DNA from: JABFSA01 sp963827515
GTDB lineage: Bacteria; Acidobacteriota; Vicinamibacteria; Vicinamibacterales; UBA2999
Length of the DNA: 64,000 nucleotides
Assembly: GCA_963827515.1 (NCBI GenBank)
Contig: CAWHBF010000023.1
Coordinates: 592,075 to 656,074 of the forward strand
Reading direction: 5' to 3'
Notes under the pieces: generated by a model
Told to the model about the DNA's origin: nothing
What the model saw: only the letters and a program-made list of their open reading frames with translations
Databases searched by the model: none
In this document: one piece after another, positions 8,581 through 18,233 of the stretch
How positions within the stretch are numbered: position 1 is the first letter of the stretch
How the letters are laid out: every line of letters begins with the position of its first letter
Program-made: the position numbers and the translations under genes

Positions 8581-9219
8581 TTAGGCGACCGTCACCAACG
8601 CGAACCGCCGCTCCTGTGCGTGCACCACCGCAACGACACCCGCCGGGACAATACGCGCGCTGGCGATCAGGTTCGCGCCCATCTCCTTGAGAACAGCCTC
8701 CGTATCACCGCTGGACCCGGCGATACGACCCGCGAGCCCCCGGCTGGCGGTGCCGCAAACCATGAACTGCACGCCCCGCTTGGCGAGATCGGCCAGCGCG
8801 GATCGTTCGCCCGAGTTGTAGGGGTTCGCCACGGGAGATGGCGTCGCTCGTGGGTCGATCGTCTTGCCATACTTCGACCAGATGGCGTCCGTGTAACCAA
8901 AGGGCGTGGCCCCGTGGCGAAGACACACGATGATCGCCACATCCGCCTCTTCGACACCCCACCAGGACTTGTGGCCAGCCAGCAAATTTCCCGTGAACCG
9001 GATCGCATCAGGCAGGCCATCGGGAGCAGTCACATCCATCACGATGCGGTGCTTGCCGCGCAGGGCCGACATCCACGCATCCTGCTGATGCATCAGCGGC
9101 GTGAACGAGTCGGACGACTCCTGCGCCTGCGCCGAGCGTCCCCCGAGCGCGCCGGCGGCCGCTACCGTGCCGAGACCAACGATGATCGCCCGCCGCTCCT
9201 TCAACGTCCGCTTCGCCAC
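8581..9219 (-). CDS. Secreted DsrE/DsrF-like protein
   Basis: The gene is called from GTG 9219 (212 aa) because GGAGGG stands just upstream and a signal follows directly (RRAIIVGLGTVAAAGALGG, with SAQAQ as the probable cleavage site). The mature part resembles the DsrE/YchN fold: IRFTGNLLAGHKSWWGVEE, VAIIVCLRHGATPFGY, and FMVCGTASRGLAGRI, with one conserved-type Cys near the active position. The C-terminus, VVAVVHAQERRFALV, is typical of DsrE-like periplasmic proteins. A sulfur-transfer role is only inferred from the fold. Confidence 0.8.
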   Translation of the reverse strand: MAKRTLKERRAIIVGLGTVAAAGALGGRSAQAQESSDSFTPLMHQQDAWMSALRGKHRIVMDVTAPDGLPDAIRFTGNLLAGHKSWWGVEEADVAIIVCLRHGATPFGYTDAIWSKYGKTIDPRATPSPVANPYNSGERSALADLAKRGVQFMVCGTASRGLAGRIAGSSGDTEAVLKEMGANLIASARIVPAGVVAVVHAQERRFALVTVA

Positions 9220-9431
9220 GAGTCCCTCCAGATTCCTGCTCCGCCGCGCGGGTGGTGTTCGTCGCCCCGCACGGCCCACGGCGCAGCGCTGATGATCGGC
9301 CGGACATTGTCCGCTGTCAAGCGCGACGCCATGCTGTGAAGAGAGTCCGAATGTCCTCGCCTGACACGTGATGACCACCTGGTCGTGGGTCCCGGTATAA
9401 CATCACCACTCACGACGTAGGAGACCGAGAC

Positions 9432-9860
9432 ATGCTCGATTTGTGGCTCATCATTCATTTCATCGGTCTGGCGCTTGGCGTTGGCGCCAGTTTCGCCGCG
9501 CTGACGCTCGCGCTTGCTACACGAAGCATGCCGCCCGCCGAACGCGGCGAGTTCATGCGCCGCGCGTCGATTCTCGGCAAGAACGGCAGTTTCGGATTGC
9601 TCCTGCTGATCATCTCTGGCCTGGGCATCATGATCGGTCGCGGCGTCGACGTGGTAATGGCGTGGGGCGGACCCATGTTCCACATCAAGCTCACGCTCGT
9701 GGTGATCCTGATCGGGTTGGTCGGCTACCTGCAGGTACTGATGCGCAAGGCGCGGTCATCAGACGGTGCCGCCGCAGCGGCTCGAATGCCCATCGTCAGC
9801 CGCATCGTGCTGTTGCTAGGACTTTCGATCGTTGTCTTTGCCGTTCTGGCCTTCCACTAG
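9432..9860 (+). CDS. Small integral membrane protein (four predicted helices)
   Basis: The protein has 142 residues with hydrophobic segments at about 5-27, 50-70, 80-103 and 118-140. His9 lies in helix 1 (LIIHFIGLALGVG) and a second His in MFHIKLTLVVI. These resemble small DUF2269/DUF2214-type heme- or copper-associated membrane proteins, but the family is not certain. The last 45 bp overlap the 3' end of bshA on the other strand. Confidence 0.75.
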   Translation: MLDLWLIIHFIGLALGVGASFAALTLALATRSMPPAERGEFMRRASILGKNGSFGLLLLIISGLGIMIGRGVDVVMAWGGPMFHIKLTLVVILIGLVGYLQVLMRKARSSDGAAAAARMPIVSRIVLLLGLSIVVFAVLAFH

Positions 9861-10979
9861 CTCGCGGTAGCACGCTTCGTACATCGGCACCACGCGCTCG
9901 GCACAAAACTCCTCTCGCACACGCCGGCACGCGGCCTTCGACATGCGCGACCTGAGCGAGGCATCGGTCAGCAGCGCGATCGAGCTCGCCGCCATGGCGT
10001 CCAGGGCATCCGGCGGATGAAGGAAGCCGCTGACGCCGTCTTCAATCACCTCCGGCAGTCCACCGACATTCGACGCCACAACGGGCACCTCGCACGCCAT
10101 CGCCTCGAGGGCCGCAAGCCCGAAGCTCTCCTGCGCGGACGGCAGGAGGAAGATATCGCTCACAGACAAGAGTGGAACGATCTCCTCCTGCGCGCCGACG
10201 ATGTGGATGAGATCGGAAATGCCGAGCTCGCGGGCAACGCGATACGCCGTGCCGAGCTCGGGACCGTCGCCGACGAGCAGCAGCCGCGCGGGCACGGCCC
10301 GGCGAATACGATCGAAGATCGCGAGCAGCGCATCGATCCGTTTGACGGGCCTGAAGTTCGACACGTGCGTGACGATCCGGACATCCGGATTGCCGCCGGC
10401 GAAACGACTGCGTAGATCGGGCTGGTCATGGCGCCGGTGAATACCACAGTCCAGAAAGTTCGGGATCACGGCGATGTCGCGCTTCACGCCGAGCTCGGCG
10501 AAGGTGGCCTCGCGCAGGCTGTGCGATACCGCCGTCACGCGATCGGATTGATCGATGGAGAACGCGACAATCTGCGAGTAGGAGGGGTCGTTGCCAACGA
10601 GCGTGATGTCCGTGCCGTGAAGCGTGGTGACAACACGGGGCGCCGACCCGCTTGCGGCCAGCACCTGCCGCGACAGGAACGCCGCGGTGGCGTGCGGCAC
10701 CGCGTAGTGAGCATGGATGACGTCGAGAGAGAACTCCCGCGCCACCTGCACGATCTTGTTCGACAGCGACAGCAGGTACTGTGGCTCGCGAAAGAGCGGA
10801 TACGTCGGCGTCAGTACCTGATGAAATGCCAACCCCGCCTGGAACTCACCGAGCCTGAACGGCGTCTCGGTGCTGATGAAGTGCACCTGGTGGCCACGGC
10901 GCGCGAGTGCCTTTCCCAGTTCGGTGGCCACGATGCCGCTGCCCCCGACCGAGGCATAGCACACGATCCCTATGTTCAT
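9816..10979 (-). CDS. bshA: BshA: N-acetyl-alpha-D-glucosaminyl L-malate synthase
   Basis: This GT4 glycosyltransferase has 387 residues and makes GlcNAc-malate from UDP-GlcNAc and L-malate, the first step of bacillithiol synthesis. The N-terminus MNIGIVCYASVGGSGIVATE matches BshA, as do HVSNFRPVKR and the C-terminal donor site SAQESFGLAALEAMACEVPV. A longer frame extends upstream, but ATG 10979 overlaps the bshB1 stop (ATGA) and gives the standard N-terminus. The context with bshB1 confirms the call. bshC is not in the window. Confidence 0.95.
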   Translation of the reverse strand: MNIGIVCYASVGGSGIVATELGKALARRGHQVHFISTETPFRLGEFQAGLAFHQVLTPTYPLFREPQYLLSLSNKIVQVAREFSLDVIHAHYAVPHATAAFLSRQVLAASGSAPRVVTTLHGTDITLVGNDPSYSQIVAFSIDQSDRVTAVSHSLREATFAELGVKRDIAVIPNFLDCGIHRRHDQPDLRSRFAGGNPDVRIVTHVSNFRPVKRIDALLAIFDRIRRAVPARLLLVGDGPELGTAYRVARELGISDLIHIVGAQEEIVPLLSVSDIFLLPSAQESFGLAALEAMACEVPVVASNVGGLPEVIEDGVSGFLHPPDALDAMAASSIALLTDASLRSRMSKAACRRVREEFCAERVVPMYEACYRELVEGQNGKDNDRKS

Positions 10980-11710
10980 CGACGGGCCTCGCCCTCCAGC
11001 AGATGGGTGCGTGTAACAACCGTGCGAACAACGAAGCCCTCGGCGAAACCGAATCCGGCTTGCGCTCCGAACTGCGCATCGCGGCTCTCGATGAGCTGCG
11101 CGAATCGCGAAGACGTCAATCGCGTGGGCACGGCGTCGCTCCCCGCGGGCCGGAACTGGCTCGCATGGCACGCCAGGGCACGACGCTTCGTCTCGTAGTG
11201 CGCGCTGACATCGACCACGAACGACGGTGTCGCGGAGTCATTGATGAAGTAGTAGCAGGACTGCTCCGGCTTCCACGCCTCGCCTTCGGCGGGAAATCGA
11301 CGTAAGCCCGCGTTGAACACCGCCTCCGTGATCAGATGACTCGCCGCTGCATGGTCGGGGTGCCGATCGCTCCAATATGGAATCGCCACGACACGGGGCC
11401 GAGTCCGCCGCACCAGCTCAGTCACCCTCCGGATGTGGGACGGGTCGCTGCCGATGCCACGGTCGGGCAACCTGAGGTTGGTTCGCCAGGTCGCGCCCAG
11501 CACCACGCGGGCCGCTTCGCCTTCAGCCAGGCGTTCGTCAACGGTCCCGTTGCTCCCCATCTCACCGCCGGTGAGGTCGCACAGTCCCACGCGGTGTCCC
11601 AGCGACGCGTGTTTGGCCAGCGTGCCGCCGATCCCGATCTCGATGTCGTCTGGATGCGGGCCGAACGCAAGGACGTCGACCGCGTCGATTGCCCGGGTCA
11701 CCGCGTCCAA
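10976..11710 (-). CDS. bshB1: BshB1: GlcNAc-malate deacetylase (bacillithiol)
   Basis: This LmbE/PIG-L zinc deacetylase has 244 residues. The metal-binding motif is FGPHPDDIEIG near residue 17, and the downstream HPDHAAAS supplies the third ligand. BshB1-type segments LCDLTGGEMGSNGT and WRTNLRLPDRGIG are present. It removes acetate from GlcNAc-malate before BshC adds cysteine. It overlaps bshA by 4 bp downstream and the FAD oxidoreductase gene by 13 bp upstream, so the three genes form one transcript. Confidence 0.95.
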   Translation of the reverse strand: MDAVTRAIDAVDVLAFGPHPDDIEIGIGGTLAKHASLGHRVGLCDLTGGEMGSNGTVDERLAEGEAARVVLGATWRTNLRLPDRGIGSDPSHIRRVTELVRRTRPRVVAIPYWSDRHPDHAAASHLITEAVFNAGLRRFPAEGEAWKPEQSCYYFINDSATPSFVVDVSAHYETKRRALACHASQFRPAGSDAVPTRLTSSRFAQLIESRDAQFGAQAGFGFAEGFVVRTVVTRTHLLEGEARR

Positions 11711-12912
11711 CCGAATACCTCGTCTGCCTTTTCCGATGCTCCCTTGATTGCGCGAAGGAGGATGCGTGACGCGACGAACGCGCCCGTGACGTCGCCCGAC
11801 CCGCCCAACGCAAACAGGTGATGGGGATAGTTACGATGCGCGCCGATGTACATCAGTCCGTCGGCGGATCGACCGTACGAGGCTTCCCAGCCATACTCCG
11901 GCTGCAGGCCGGAGATCGCGGGATACGTTTTCAGCAGGTCGTACATCAACTGACCTGTTCGTTGCACCAGCACGGCCGGCCGGGCTTTCAGGGACGTCTC
12001 GCCCTGCTCGGCGCCGCAAACGATCAGCCGATCGCCCGCGGCCCAGCGAATCCGAGTGGGCTCTGCGCCGGCGTCACCCAGGACCACTGCGCGATCGCCG
12101 AGATCTTTCCGCATGCCGGCAGGCACGGGCTCCGTCATCGCCAGATAGGTCTCGCGCCGCTTGAAGTGCCGCCGCAGTCCCGCGAACTCGGCGGTCGCAC
12201 TGCCCGTGGTCACAATCACGGTGCCGGCGCGGATCGTGCCCTGCGCGGTGATGACATCGGCGTCCTTGCGCGTGAAGCGAACCCGCTTCACCGGCGACTG
12301 CTCGCAGAAAGTCGCGCCCTTGCGGACAGCAGCGGTGGCAAGCCCGAGGCACGCCCTGAAGGGATCGAGAACGTAGCCGTCCCGGATCTTCACGCCTCCA
12401 CTCGCATCGAGCTTCATACGCGTGCTCAGTTGTTTGGGCGTCTGCCAGCCGAAATCGAGCCCGGCACCGCTGCGGGCGGCGTGTTCCTTTCGCAGGCCTG
12501 GCTCATCGTCGCCACGGGCAACGAGTAGCGTCTCCCTCGCTTCGAGCTGGCAGTTGATGCGCAGGCGACGCAGGAGCGCCGCGCCCTGCGTGACGCCTGT
12601 GCGCCAGGCCTCGAACACTCGCCGGGCATCGCGCAGGCCATGCGCCGCAAGCAGGTCACGAAACGACGGGCCGGGCTCTGGCGCCAGTAGCCCCGCTCCC
12701 CGGCTCGTCGCACCGCGACCGACGCGGTCCGCCTCGAGCACCAGGGTGTCGAGGCCCGCGGCCGCGCAGGCATAAGCCACGGCGCACCCCGTGATACCAG
12801 CGCCGATCACGACGATGTCGGCGGTCCTATCCCCCCGAAACTTGGGGTACGACGCCACGCGCGAAGCAGGCATGTCGAGCGTCCAGGGAGACAGACCGTA
12901 GCGTGTACGCAT
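11698..12912 (-). CDS. DAO-family FAD-dependent oxidoreductase in the bacillithiol operon
   Basis: The protein has 404 residues. A Rossmann FAD site is seen at about residues 33-60 (DIVVIGAGITGCAVAYACAA, then LEADRVGRGATSRGAG). The C-terminal flavin loop contains IGAHRNYPHHLFALGGSGD. The fold is that of D-amino-acid oxidase, glycine oxidase or sarcosine oxidase, acting on a C-N bond. It is not the YpdA thioredoxin-reductase-like family that reduces bacillithiol disulfide. The coding overlap with bshB1 shows co-expression; a link to thiol metabolism is only inferred. Confidence 0.88.
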   Translation of the reverse strand: MRTRYGLSPWTLDMPASRVASYPKFRGDRTADIVVIGAGITGCAVAYACAAAGLDTLVLEADRVGRGATSRGAGLLAPEPGPSFRDLLAAHGLRDARRVFEAWRTGVTQGAALLRRLRINCQLEARETLLVARGDDEPGLRKEHAARSGAGLDFGWQTPKQLSTRMKLDASGGVKIRDGYVLDPFRACLGLATAAVRKGATFCEQSPVKRVRFTRKDADVITAQGTIRAGTVIVTTGSATAEFAGLRRHFKRRETYLAMTEPVPAGMRKDLGDRAVVLGDAGAEPTRIRWAAGDRLIVCGAEQGETSLKARPAVLVQRTGQLMYDLLKTYPAISGLQPEYGWEASYGRSADGLMYIGAHRNYPHHLFALGGSGDVTGAFVASRILLRAIKGASEKADEVFGWTR

Positions 12913-12924
12913 CAGCGCCGATTG

Positions 12925-12965
12925 TACTTTTAACTTTTGACTTTCGACTTTTCACTTCCGACTTG
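12925..12965. repeat. Degenerate short tandem repeat (CTTTTGACTTTCGA type)
   Basis: The intergenic stretch has four imperfect units of about 10 bp of the form ACTTTTGACTT. It is pyrimidine-rich and much lower in GC than its surroundings. It fills most of the 70-bp gap between the FAD oxidoreductase start and the penicillin acylase gene, so both promoters would need to lie in or around it. Confidence 0.6.
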
Positions 12966-12982
12966 CCGTTAAGATCACTGCC

Positions 12983-15442
12983 ATGCGTCGGCTCTTCCGG
13001 GTCCTACTCCTGGCCATGTCCTGCCTGCTGCTCGCAGCAGTCGGCGGCGCTTTCTGGGCTCGCGGTCAGATGCGCGGGAGCCTGCCGCAGCTCGAGGGTC
13101 AGCGGCGCCTGCCTGGGCTTTCGGCACAGGTGGACGTGTCGCGCGACGCGCTCGGCGTTCCGACCATCCGCGGGGGCAGTCGCGCGGACGTCGCGCGTGC
13201 GACCGGGTTTCTGCACGCGCAGGACCGCTACTTCCAGATGGATCTCGCGCGACGTCGTGCCGCTGGGGAGCTCGCGGCGCTGGTCGGCCCGCGCGCCGTC
13301 CCGCTCGATCGCGACGCTCGAATCCATCGATTTCGGGTCGAAGCCCGGCGCGCGTTCTCGCTGCTCGGGGCGGACGACCGCCTCCTCCTCGAAGCCTACA
13401 AGGACGGCGTCAACGCCGGGCTCCAAGCCCTGAGCTCGCCACCCTTCGAATACCTACTGCTTCGCCAGACGCCGTTGCCCTGGACGCCGGAAGACAGCTT
13501 CCTGGTGGTGCTTTCGATGTTCCTCACGCTTCAAGACGACGATGGCGAGTATGAGGCGACGCTGGCGACCATGCACGACGTGCTGCCGCCAGCCATGGTC
13601 GGGTTCCTCTCGCCTCGAGGATCGGAATGGGACGCGCCGCTCGTCGGAGAGCCGTTCGCGGTGCCCCCCCTTCCAGGGCCTGAGGTGTACGACTTGCGCA
13701 GAAAGCGCACCGGCAAGCCAGTGGGTCCTGTGCCACCGCCCCTGGGCCCGATCTCCGACCCAGGCGACGAGAGTTCTCGGCTCTGGGCCCCAGGTCTCGG
13801 ACCCATCGAGAGCGAGGCCGCGGCGATTGGCAGCAACAACTTTGCCGTGGCGGGACGTTTGACCGCGGACGGAGGTGCGCTCGTCGCCAACGACATGCAC
13901 CTCAGCATTCGCGTCCCGAATACCTGGTACCGCGTCGCGCTCGAGTGGCTCAACCCGAACGACGCCGCGTCGCCGAACCGTCTCATTGGGGTCACATTGC
14001 CCGGAGCCCCAACACTCGTCGTCGGCAGCAACACGCACATCGCCTGGGGATTCACCAACACGTACGCCGACTGGAGCGACATCGTGCTCCTCGATGTCGA
14101 TCCGGCAAGACCGAACGCGTATCGCACACCGGAGGGGTGGCGCGAATTCGAACGCCATGACGAGACGATCTCCGTTGCAGGGGAGCCGGATCAGCAACTG
14201 CCGGTGCTCTGGACAATCTGGGGACCGGTGCTTGAGCCCGACCATCGCGGCCGGCCGCGCGCCTACCGCTGGGTGGCGCACTCGGCCGAGCAACTCGCCG
14301 TCTCCCTGACGCCGCTCGAGGCGTCTCGAACGATCGAGGAAGCGCTTGACGCCGCCAACGGGCTGGGCACGCCCGGTCAGAATCTGGTTGCGGCCGACCG
14401 TAACGGACGAATCGCATGGAGCATCTACGGATCGATCCCGCGGCGAGTCGGCTTCGATGGCCAACTTCCCTCATCGTGGTCGGACGGCACACGACGCTGG
14501 GACGGCTGGCTCACCGACGCCGAGTATCCGCGAGTCGTCGATCCAGCCGGCGGCCGCATCTGGACGGCCAACGCGAGAACGGTGGATGGCGAGATGCTCG
14601 CTACGCTCGGTGATGGAGGTTATGAAATCGGGTCGAGGGCGCGCCTCATTCGCGATCGGCTTCTCGCGACGAATCGGTTCGCCCCGCGCGACCTCCTGGC
14701 CATCCAGCTCGATACGAGCGCCGACTTTCTGGAACGCTGGCGCGAGGTGATCCTCAGGACGCTGTCCAACGGCCCTGCCGGCGACGCCAACCGGGCGGAG
14801 CTCCGTGACATCCTCGAGAACGGCTGGTCGGGCGAGGCTGCCGCAGACTCGGCAGCCTATCGACTGACGCGCACCTTCAGGGACATCGTCTCGGAGCGGG
14901 TCATCGAATTCGTCCTGGTCGAGTGTTACGAGGCCGACGCGACTTTCGACTACACGACGATACGCCGCCGCGATGCCGCGATCTGGACGATCGTCAACGA
15001 ACAACCACAGCACCTTCTCGATCCGCAGTACGCGACGTGGACCGATTTCCTGACGGCTGCAGTGGACACGGCGATCGAGCAGGCGATGCGGGGGGAGGAA
15101 GGCCGCCTCCGCGACCGGGTGTGGTCGGAGTACAACGTCGCCGCGTTCCGGCATCCACTGAGCGCCGGACTCCCGTTCGTGGGCCGATTGCTGGACATGC
15201 CAATCGTCGCACTCCCGGGCGATCTGTACACGCCGCGCATGCACTGGGGAGCGATCGGGGCATCGGAGCGGATGGTCGTGTCACCAGGACGGGAGGCCGA
15301 AGGCATCATGCACATGCCTACCGGCCAGAGCGGACACCCGTTGTCACCCTTCTACGCGAATTCGCATCCGGCCTGGCTTGCGGGCGAGGCCACACCGTTC
15401 CTTCCGGGATCCCCGGTCCACTCACTGACACTGACGCCGTAG
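12983..15442 (+). CDS. Penicillin acylase family (Ntn hydrolase) protein
   Basis: The precursor has 819 residues with an N-terminal signal/anchor (LFRVLLLAMSCLLLAAVGG). The alpha chain has the family pattern VPTIRGGSRADVARATGFLH and QDRYFQMDLARRRAAGELA. The autocatalytic site is IGSNNFAVAG, with the nucleophile Ser near residue 283. The beta chain starts there and includes ANDMHLSIRVPNTWYRV and HIAWGFTNTYADWSDI. Periplasmic amidase or acyl-homoserine-lactone acylase activity is possible; the substrate is not predictable. It is a single gene with its own promoter region. Confidence 0.92.
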   Translation: MRRLFRVLLLAMSCLLLAAVGGAFWARGQMRGSLPQLEGQRRLPGLSAQVDVSRDALGVPTIRGGSRADVARATGFLHAQDRYFQMDLARRRAAGELAALVGPRAVPLDRDARIHRFRVEARRAFSLLGADDRLLLEAYKDGVNAGLQALSSPPFEYLLLRQTPLPWTPEDSFLVVLSMFLTLQDDDGEYEATLATMHDVLPPAMVGFLSPRGSEWDAPLVGEPFAVPPLPGPEVYDLRRKRTGKPVGPVPPPLGPISDPGDESSRLWAPGLGPIESEAAAIGSNNFAVAGRLTADGGALVANDMHLSIRVPNTWYRVALEWLNPNDAASPNRLIGVTLPGAPTLVVGSNTHIAWGFTNTYADWSDIVLLDVDPARPNAYRTPEGWREFERHDETISVAGEPDQQLPVLWTIWGPVLEPDHRGRPRAYRWVAHSAEQLAVSLTPLEASRTIEEALDAANGLGTPGQNLVAADRNGRIAWSIYGSIPRRVGFDGQLPSSWSDGTRRWDGWLTDAEYPRVVDPAGGRIWTANARTVDGEMLATLGDGGYEIGSRARLIRDRLLATNRFAPRDLLAIQLDTSADFLERWREVILRTLSNGPAGDANRAELRDILENGWSGEAAADSAAYRLTRTFRDIVSERVIEFVLVECYEADATFDYTTIRRRDAAIWTIVNEQPQHLLDPQYATWTDFLTAAVDTAIEQAMRGEEGRLRDRVWSEYNVAAFRHPLSAGLPFVGRLLDMPIVALPGDLYTPRMHWGAIGASERMVVSPGREAEGIMHMPTGQSGHPLSPFYANSHPAWLAGEATPFLPGSPVHSLTLTP

Positions 15443-15490
15443 ACGGGCCTTCCGCGCTGCGTCGCACCGTGACAAGATCGCGCGATTTCC

Positions 15491-17051
15491 ATGGACGACG
15501 CCTCGACGATCTCGCGAGTCCGTAAAGCCGACTCGGCCGACCACACGCCAGCCTCCAAGCTGCGGGTGCTCCCGCGCCGCCTTGTCACGCAGGCCGCACA
15601 TCGCGTCGGTACAGCCGCGCTGACCTGGGGGGGCGCGTACGTCGCTGGGATAGGCGTCAACGAGTACGCGGCTCATGCCGTCGGACAGCTACCGCCGCAC
15701 GGTTGGAACCTCGGGCACACCGTGGCGATCTTGTTCGTTGCCATCTCGCTGGGGCTGTTCGTCGTTTCGCGTTCCAAGAGGCTCGCCCCGGAACAACTCC
15801 TCGATCTCGGTCTCGTGTACGAAGTGCTCGGAGGCTTTGCGATCGTCGTCGGGACGAGTGCCGGCATGGTGTGGGATGGCCGCGCTCATATCCTCGGGCT
15901 GTCGTGGATCTGCGTCTGGATCGCGGGATTCCCGTTCATCGTCCCCGCGACGCCGACCCGCGCCGCTCTGGTCGCGTTCGCAACCGCGTTGATGGCGCCG
16001 GCAGGCCTGGCGACATGGCACGTCCTCTCCGGAACGCCGATGCCGGAAGCGAGGGTTTGGTCTGGCATCACGATCCCACCACTCATGTGTGCTGGCATCG
16101 CCGCCATCGGTTCGCGAATCGTGTACGGCATGGGACGAGATATCGAGCGGGCCCGTGCGATGGGTGCCTATCGCCTGGAGGAACGGCTCAGCCAGGGTGG
16201 AATGGGTGAAATCTGGCGCGCCCGGCATCACATGCTCGCTCGACCGGCAGCCATCAAGCTGGTGCGTCTCGACGCATTCAACACCAGCGAGGCGAGACGT
16301 GCGGCGGTCGCCCGGTTCGAAAGAGAAGCGCAGATGACGGCGCGGCTGTCCTCTCCGCACACGGTCCGACTCTACGATTTCGGCGTCACCGATGAAGGTA
16401 TCTTCTACTACGCCATGGAGCTGCTCGAAGGGATGGATCTCGAGTCACTCGTGCGCCTCGAAGGTCCCATGCCGCCCGAGCGGGTTGTGCACTTTCTCGT
16501 CCAGGCCTGCCGCTCGCTGGCGGAGGCTCACGAGCTGGGTCTCGTGCACCGCGATATCAAGCCGGCCAATCTCTTCGTGTGCCGACAGGGAGAGGAGTAC
16601 GACGTGCTCAAGGTGCTGGACTTCGGTCTCGTTCGACCGGACGCGCCGGGCCCTTCCGACGTCACGCTGCTGACCGGCCAGGCAATCGTCGGGACTCCGG
16701 CCTACCTGGCGCCAGAGAGCGCCACGGAGGGAGAGGTGGGGCCACGAACCGACCTGTACTCTCTGGGATGTGTCGGCTACTGGCTGTTGTCAGGGAAGAC
16801 GGTTTTTACTGGAAAGACGCCGATCGAAGTGATCTTGAAGCACGTGAACGACGAGCCCGCGCCGCTCAGGTCGCTTGCGCCGCTTCGGGGTTCCAGAAGC
16901 GCTCGACGCAGCGATTCTCAGCTGCCTGGCGAAGGACCCTGAACAGAGACCGCCCAGCGCCGAAGCGCTCGACCAGACGCTCGGAAACCTTACGTTCGAG
17001 CGACCGTGGACCCGTCTTCGCGCGCGTGAATCGTGGCGAGAACCGAGGTGA
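15491..17051 (+). CDS. Membrane-anchored Ser/Thr protein kinase, C-terminus frameshifted
   Basis: Residues 1-215 hold about five hydrophobic helices, an unusual N-terminal membrane module. The kinase domain follows at about 225-480: glycine loop RLSQGGMGEIW, catalytic Lys in AAIKLVR, HRDIKPANL, DFGLV, and APES. The frame breaks near 16890-16910. The missing last lobe (LDAAILSCLAKDPEQRP) continues in another frame to TGA 17049-17051. A single 1-nt change restores a full kinase of about 520 residues. It probably senses a signal at the membrane; the partner is unknown. Confidence 0.85.
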
Positions 17052-17092
17052 TTCCAGGTGACGCCGCTCGGGCGCGTACGTACACTCCACCC

Positions 17093-18148
17093 ATGACATC
17101 ACTGACCACCAAGGTTGGGGTTGCGCTGGTCATGGCCGGATGTGCCGCCTTCGGCGTATTCGCGCAAACGGCGCCGACTGCCAGGGATTTCGATGCCGAA
17201 ATCCGCACGTCCTTGCAGGCGGCGAAGACAGCAGCTGCGTTCGACTTCCTCGGGACACTGGTCCGAACGTGTCTTCTCCCGCAGAGCGGTGGGGAAAACA
17301 CCTCCGATACGTTGCCGGGGTACATCAGCAATCCCGCCACGGTGCCGGCGCGTGAGACATGGTACGCAGACCCGGCGAAGGTGTTCGACAACCTATATTT
17401 CGTCGGCGGCAAGCTCCACTCGTCCTGGGCGTTGACGACGAGCGACGGCATCATCCTGTTCGACACGATCTTTCCGTACAACTCGGAAGAGTTGATCGTC
17501 GGCGGAATGAAGAGGCTCGGCCTCGATCCGGGCAACATCAAGTACGTGATCATCTCGCACGCACATGCCGACCACATCGGCGGCGCCGAGATGCTGCAGA
17601 CCCGCTACCGAGCCCGCGTTGTCATGGGTGCGCCCGACTGGCGCCTCGTCGAAACCTATCCGAACAGGTACAAGACAATGGCGCCGAAACGCGACATCGT
17701 CGGCACTGACGGTATGAAGATCACGCTCGGCGACACCACCGTGACCTTGTGGGAAACCCCTGGGCATACGCCGGGCACGCTATCGTTCACCTTCTCCGTG
17801 CGAGACCGCGGCAAGCCGGTCAACGTGGCGTACTCAGGCGGCACGGCGTTCAACTTCGTGAACAACACGCCGGACCCTGGAATTCAAAACTTCCAGACCT
17901 ATATCAAGTCGCAGCAGCACATGGCCGCGCAGGCGACCGCCACCCGCGCGACCGTCATCCTCTCGAACCACTCGGAGTTCGACGATGCGATCAGCAAGAA
18001 CCGAATGATCGCGGGCCGTGGTGATGGTGCGCATCCGTACGACATAGGTGCGGACGGTGTTCAGCGCTACTTTCAGGTGACGCAGCACTGCGCCCGGGCA
18101 GCACAGATCCGGCTCGAGGAGCAGCGAGACGCGGCGACGAGGCGATAA
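17093..18148 (+). CDS. Subclass B3-like metallo-beta-lactamase-fold protein
   Basis: Starting at ATG 17093 gives 351 residues with a signal peptide ending GVFAQ. The zinc site HAHADHIGG lies near residue 159, with further ligands in ETPGHTPGTLS and SNHSEFDD. The length and the region around WYADPAKVFDNLYFVGGK fit B3-type periplasmic enzymes, although 351 residues exceeds the usual 270-300. Beta-lactamase activity is possible but unproven; other hydrolases share this fold. An upstream in-frame ATG (17033) overlaps the kinase 3' end and is less likely. Confidence 0.82.
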   Translation: MTSLTTKVGVALVMAGCAAFGVFAQTAPTARDFDAEIRTSLQAAKTAAAFDFLGTLVRTCLLPQSGGENTSDTLPGYISNPATVPARETWYADPAKVFDNLYFVGGKLHSSWALTTSDGIILFDTIFPYNSEELIVGGMKRLGLDPGNIKYVIISHAHADHIGGAEMLQTRYRARVVMGAPDWRLVETYPNRYKTMAPKRDIVGTDGMKITLGDTTVTLWETPGHTPGTLSFTFSVRDRGKPVNVAYSGGTAFNFVNNTPDPGIQNFQTYIKSQQHMAAQATATRATVILSNHSEFDDAISKNRMIAGRGDGAHPYDIGADGVQRYFQVTQHCARAAQIRLEEQRDAATRR

Positions 18149-18158
18149 CAAGCCCCGG

Positions 18159-18233
18159 AACCACGAAGGACACGAAGTTCACGACGAACTCGATGCCCTA
18201 GATGATTCGTGTTCTTCGTGACCTTCGTGGTTC
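18159..18233. repeat. ACCACGAAG palindromic repeat, copy 1
   Basis: The left arm AACCACGAAGGACACGAAG and right arm TTCGTGACCTTCGTGGTT are imperfect reverse complements around a loop of about 30 bp. The right arm reaches into the purK stop codon. A second member lies at 20484-20548. Confidence 0.75.

Noticed and set aside
13004..14464. Leftward frames of 140-336 residues inside the penicillin acylase gene
   Set aside because: They are GC-driven antisense shadows; the plus-strand gene has all family motifs.
17033..17092. Earlier start for the metallo-beta-lactamase-like protein
   Set aside because: The extra 20 residues overlap the kinase 3' end and come before the signal peptide. ATG 17093 places the signal at the N-terminus.
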